43,709 nt of DNA from an uncultured Prevotellaceae bacterium. GTDB taxonomy: Bacteria; Bacteroidota; Bacteroidia; Bacteroidales; Bacteroidaceae. A program made the position numbers and the translations under genes. The notes under the pieces were generated by a model. The model was not told the origin of the DNA and did no database searches. It saw only the letters and a list, made by a program, of their open reading frames with translations. Positions 41,536-43,709 of the stretch are shown here, piece by piece; the stretch's first letter is position 1, and each line of letters opens with the position of its first letter. The stretch spans positions 1-43,709 of the forward strand of contig OMQN01000009.1 in the NCBI GenBank assembly GCA_900313235.1, given 5' to 3'.

Positions 41536-43287
41536 TCAATTCTGCTCTGGTATCTGTACCGGCAGGTCGTTGCGGTGTGCAAAGATGTGGGGCGACATAA
41601 TCTCCACGCCATTGCTATGGAACGAGTCGAGGATGTTCTGGTGCAGTTCTGAGTAGATGTCGCTCAGCATTTCCGACTTACGGGTATAGGCATTGATCTC
41701 GTATTCCACATAGAAATCGTCCAGTGCCGTAATACGCACAAAGGGCTCTGGTTTCTTCTGCAGATGACTCGTCTTCGAGGCGGCATCGAGCAACAGGTCG
41801 CGAATCAGCTGCCACTGCATGTCGTAGCCGATGGTCACCTTGGTATGCACAATGACACCGTAGTTATGTGCCGAGAAGGTGTAGTTGGTTGTCTGCGATG
41901 TCATCAGGTTCGAGTTGGGAATGGTGATGACATCATTCTTACGGGTGCGGATGCGCGTCACCAGCACACTCTTCTCTATGACAAAACCTTCCATGTCGCC
42001 ATACTTGATGAAGTCGCCCACATGGAACGGACGCATATAGGTCATCACCATACCGGCCATCACGTTGCCGATGATGGACGAAGAACCTAACGAGATGATG
42101 ACACCAATGAAGACGGACACACCCTGGAACACCTGCGAGTCACTGCTGGGCAGCAGCGGCCATATCATGACAATCATAAACGAGTAGCACAGCACGCGCA
42201 GTATCAGGTAGGTAGGTTGTGCCCAGTCGGCATAGAAACCGTTAACCTTCAGGCGCCCCGAACCTATCTCGTTCATTAGGTAGTGCAAGCCTTTCACTAG
42301 ATAGCGGAAGCAGAAGATGATAACGATAATCTGGAAGAACTTCGGCAGGAAGCTCAGAACAGACTTCAGGATAGACACGAATGGATTCCACAAATAGCCG
42401 AAGATGGTATAGGTGAACGACTTCGTCTCAGGGAATGCGGCAAAGAACATCGGTACAAAGATGAACAGCAGCAGCAAGATAATCAGGTAGCGCAACACGT
42501 TGAAGCACGTCAGGAAGAGGATGCCCTGGCGATGAAGATTCAACACCTCATAGTCCTTGATAGCCAGCGGACGCGTGCGGCGCAACAACTTGCGCAACAG
42601 CCGGTAGCGCCAACGACGATAGGCATAATTGGTCGCCCAGATGAGCAGTCCCAACACGAACATCGAACCGACGACATAGAGCACACCTATCAACTTGCGC
42701 TTCATTCCGTATTCTGCGTGCAGTTCTTGTATCTTGGCCTCGATAATCGTACGATATTCTGCTGCCAACTCCTGGCGCGTCTGGTTTTGCCACATACCAT
42801 CGTTGTCGGTAACGCTCATCAACAGCGCATCGCCAGCCATGATATCGGTGGTGAACTCCCCCTCAAAGATATAGATAGAATCAGTAAAGAACGTCAGACT
42901 TGTTCCGATGTCTATGATTTTCTCCCGAAGGTCTTCCACACGAGACTCAGGGGTTATGCCGCCACGACGGTTATATAATATAAATAAGGTGTCGCCCTCA
43001 ACAATCAAGGGCGCTCCAGGTAGAATGCTACGCAGCGAATCGATGCGTGCCCTACGGCGTGCCAAACGAAGCGAGTCGTTACGCACTGCCTCTCCATTCT
43101 TCTCCAACTGCTCTTGCATCATGATACGCTGCATCTGCAGTTCCTGTACCTGACTGCGAAGAACCATCACCAATGAATCATTCTGCTGTCTTAATGAGTC
43201 TACAGCCCCTGATTGCTCTTGAGCAGAAGACACCAAAGGCACCATCAAGACGATAAGAAAAAGAATAAACCGACCGTAATATTTCAT
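41536..43287 (-). CDS. MscS-family mechanosensitive ion channel
   Basis: A membrane channel opening under turgor or tension. The 583-residue product has a signal peptide (ending VSSAQ), a periplasmic coiled coil (about 26-90), a soluble part, and about five transmembrane segments near 199-222, 255-284, 305-332, 360-380 and 388-418. The MscS core follows, with GSSSIIGNVMAGMVMTYMRP as pore helix, then FHVGDFIKYGDMEGFV and RTRKNDVITIPNSNL of the beta domain. The added N-terminal domain makes it larger than E. coli MscS (286). Its promoter lies at 43312-43343. It converges with xth, leaving a 32-bp gap. Confidence 0.92.
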   Translation of the reverse strand: MKYYGRFILFLIVLMVPLVSSAQEQSGAVDSLRQQNDSLVMVLRSQVQELQMQRIMMQEQLEKNGEAVRNDSLRLARRRARIDSLRSILPGAPLIVEGDTLFILYNRRGGITPESRVEDLREKIIDIGTSLTFFTDSIYIFEGEFTTDIMAGDALLMSVTDNDGMWQNQTRQELAAEYRTIIEAKIQELHAEYGMKRKLIGVLYVVGSMFVLGLLIWATNYAYRRWRYRLLRKLLRRTRPLAIKDYEVLNLHRQGILFLTCFNVLRYLIILLLLFIFVPMFFAAFPETKSFTYTIFGYLWNPFVSILKSVLSFLPKFFQIIVIIFCFRYLVKGLHYLMNEIGSGRLKVNGFYADWAQPTYLILRVLCYSFMIVMIWPLLPSSDSQVFQGVSVFIGVIISLGSSSIIGNVMAGMVMTYMRPFHVGDFIKYGDMEGFVIEKSVLVTRIRTRKNDVITIPNSNLMTSQTTNYTFSAHNYGVIVHTKVTIGYDMQWQLIRDLLLDAASKTSHLQKKPEPFVRITALDDFYVEYEINAYTRKSEMLSDIYSELHQNILDSFHSNGVEIMSPHIFAHRNDLPVQIPEQN

Positions 43288-43311
43288 AGTTTTATATCTA
43301 CTTCATGACTG

Positions 43312-43343
43312 CAAAGATAGACAAAAAAAATGAGTTCACCAAA
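43312..43343 (-). promoter_or_regulatory. Promoter of the MscS-family gene
   Basis: On the minus strand, TTTG (43343-43340), 20 bp spacing and TATCTTTG (43319-43312). The leader carries a tiny frame, ATG AAG TAG, from 43306, just after the predicted start site. Confidence 0.7.
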
Positions 43344-43365
43344 AAGAACACTATAAAAAACACAC

Positions 43366-43544
43366 GTTCTACGATTCACCATGCACATGCGCGGTCTTTA
43401 TTTGCAATCGCACGCGTGTTCGATAATAATACCGTCAAGGCCACAGCCCTAGAGCTCGGATTCCCCAACACAGGAAACTTTTGCCGCTATTTCAAACGCA
43501 TCACTGGCATCTACCCGCAGGAGTACAAAAAGCAGAATTACTAA
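43366..43544 (+). pseudogene. AraC-type regulator remnant (C-terminal HTH)
   Basis: An open frame ending at 43544 encodes the second helix-turn-helix of an AraC-family protein: VKATALELGFPNTGNFCRYF and KRITGIYPQEYKKQNY. The first DNA-binding helix-turn-helix and any sensor domain are missing. The bases upstream are AT-rich and overlap the MscS promoter on the other strand, so this is most likely a leftover piece rather than a gene. Confidence 0.65.
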
Positions 43545-43583
43545 ATTGCGAATACAAGCAAGACAAAAAAAACAAGGAAAAAC

Positions 43584-43618
43584 AAAAAGCCCCTAGGTCT
43601 TGTGGACTCAAGGGCTTT
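43584..43618 (-). terminator. Terminator of the rRNA operon
   Basis: On the minus strand AAAGCCC (43618-43612) pairs with GGGCTTT (43592-43586) around an inner partial stem, followed by TTGTTTTT. It lies about 10 bp after the 5S gene. Confidence 0.8.
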
Positions 43619-43628
43619 CATCATTAAA

Positions 43629-43709
43629 AGTGGCGGCCTCCTACTCTCCCGCATTGCATTGCAGTACCATCGGCGCAAGCGGGCTTAACTTCTCTGTTCG
43701 GAATGGGAA
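43629..43709 (-). rRNA. rrf: 5S ribosomal RNA, 3' part (runs off the window)
   Basis: The minus strand reads TTCCCATTCCGAACAGAGAA, then GTTAAGCCCG, CGCCGATGGTACTG and GCGGGAGAGTAGGAGGCCGC, the conserved 3' two-thirds of bacterial 5S rRNA. The 5' end lies beyond base 43709, and the rest of the rRNA operon is presumably upstream of it. The exact 3' end is uncertain by a few bases. Confidence 0.92.

Overview
The window looks like a chromosomal segment of a Bacteroidales bacterium, most like the Prevotella group. The reasons are a SusC/SusD-type outer membrane pair, Bacteroidetes-type promoters (TTTG, 19-20 bp, TAnnTTTG) in front of many genes, a GH57/GT4/GH133 alpha-glucan cluster, secreted proteins with a short Prevotella-like C-terminal tail, and almost no Shine-Dalgarno signals. 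Assignment to a species is not possible from the sequence alone.

Layout. (1) 1-2300 is a small accessory patch: the tail of an unidentified gene, a decayed RhuM-family gene, intact tadA, a nested inverted-repeat element, an unexplained fragment, and a second 3' tail of tadA that differs from the first mainly at synonymous sites. (2) 2300-16150 (+) is the most distinctive block. A SusC receptor, SusD lipoprotein, HExxH zinc lipoprotein, DUF4302-type lipoprotein and a secreted protein are followed by a fresh promoter and two paralogous M6 metalloproteases. The last three proteins end in the same short tail. I read this as a candidate locus for protein or peptide degradation and uptake rather than an ordinary polysaccharide locus, because no glycoside hydrolase is linked to it. 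(3) 16200-18630 holds a coiled-coil lipoprotein and rsmI (-), divergent tdk (+) and tRNA-Lys. (4) 18700-21330 (-) holds a small Cys/His-rich membrane protein and a TonB receptor with a histidine-rich segment, probably a metal-uptake pair. (5) 21340-27100 (-) holds a GH133 debranching enzyme, a GT4 glycosyltransferase, a GH57 homologue that appears to lack its nucleophile, and a D-2-hydroxyacid dehydrogenase. (6) 27240-37140 (-) is a tightly packed run of an RluA-type pseudouridine synthase, TamB, a TamA/BamA-like lipoprotein, mannonate dehydratase and a lipid-kinase homologue, with short gaps or overlaps. (7) 37250-38870 (-) holds two membrane proteins; one carries an L7/L12 C-terminal-like domain behind a transmembrane segment. 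(8) 39000-43709 holds fabG and a TetR regulator (-), initiator tRNA-fMet and exonuclease III (+), an MscS-type channel (-), an AraC-type remnant, and the 3' end of a 5S rRNA gene (-) running off the window.

The strongest leads are the SusCD/HExxH/M6 locus with its shared tails, the membrane-anchored L7/L12-like protein, the tadA replacement scar, the nested inverted-repeat element, the GH57 nucleophile loss, and the recurring promoters that sit almost directly on start codons. No CRISPR array, prophage or complete insertion sequence was seen.
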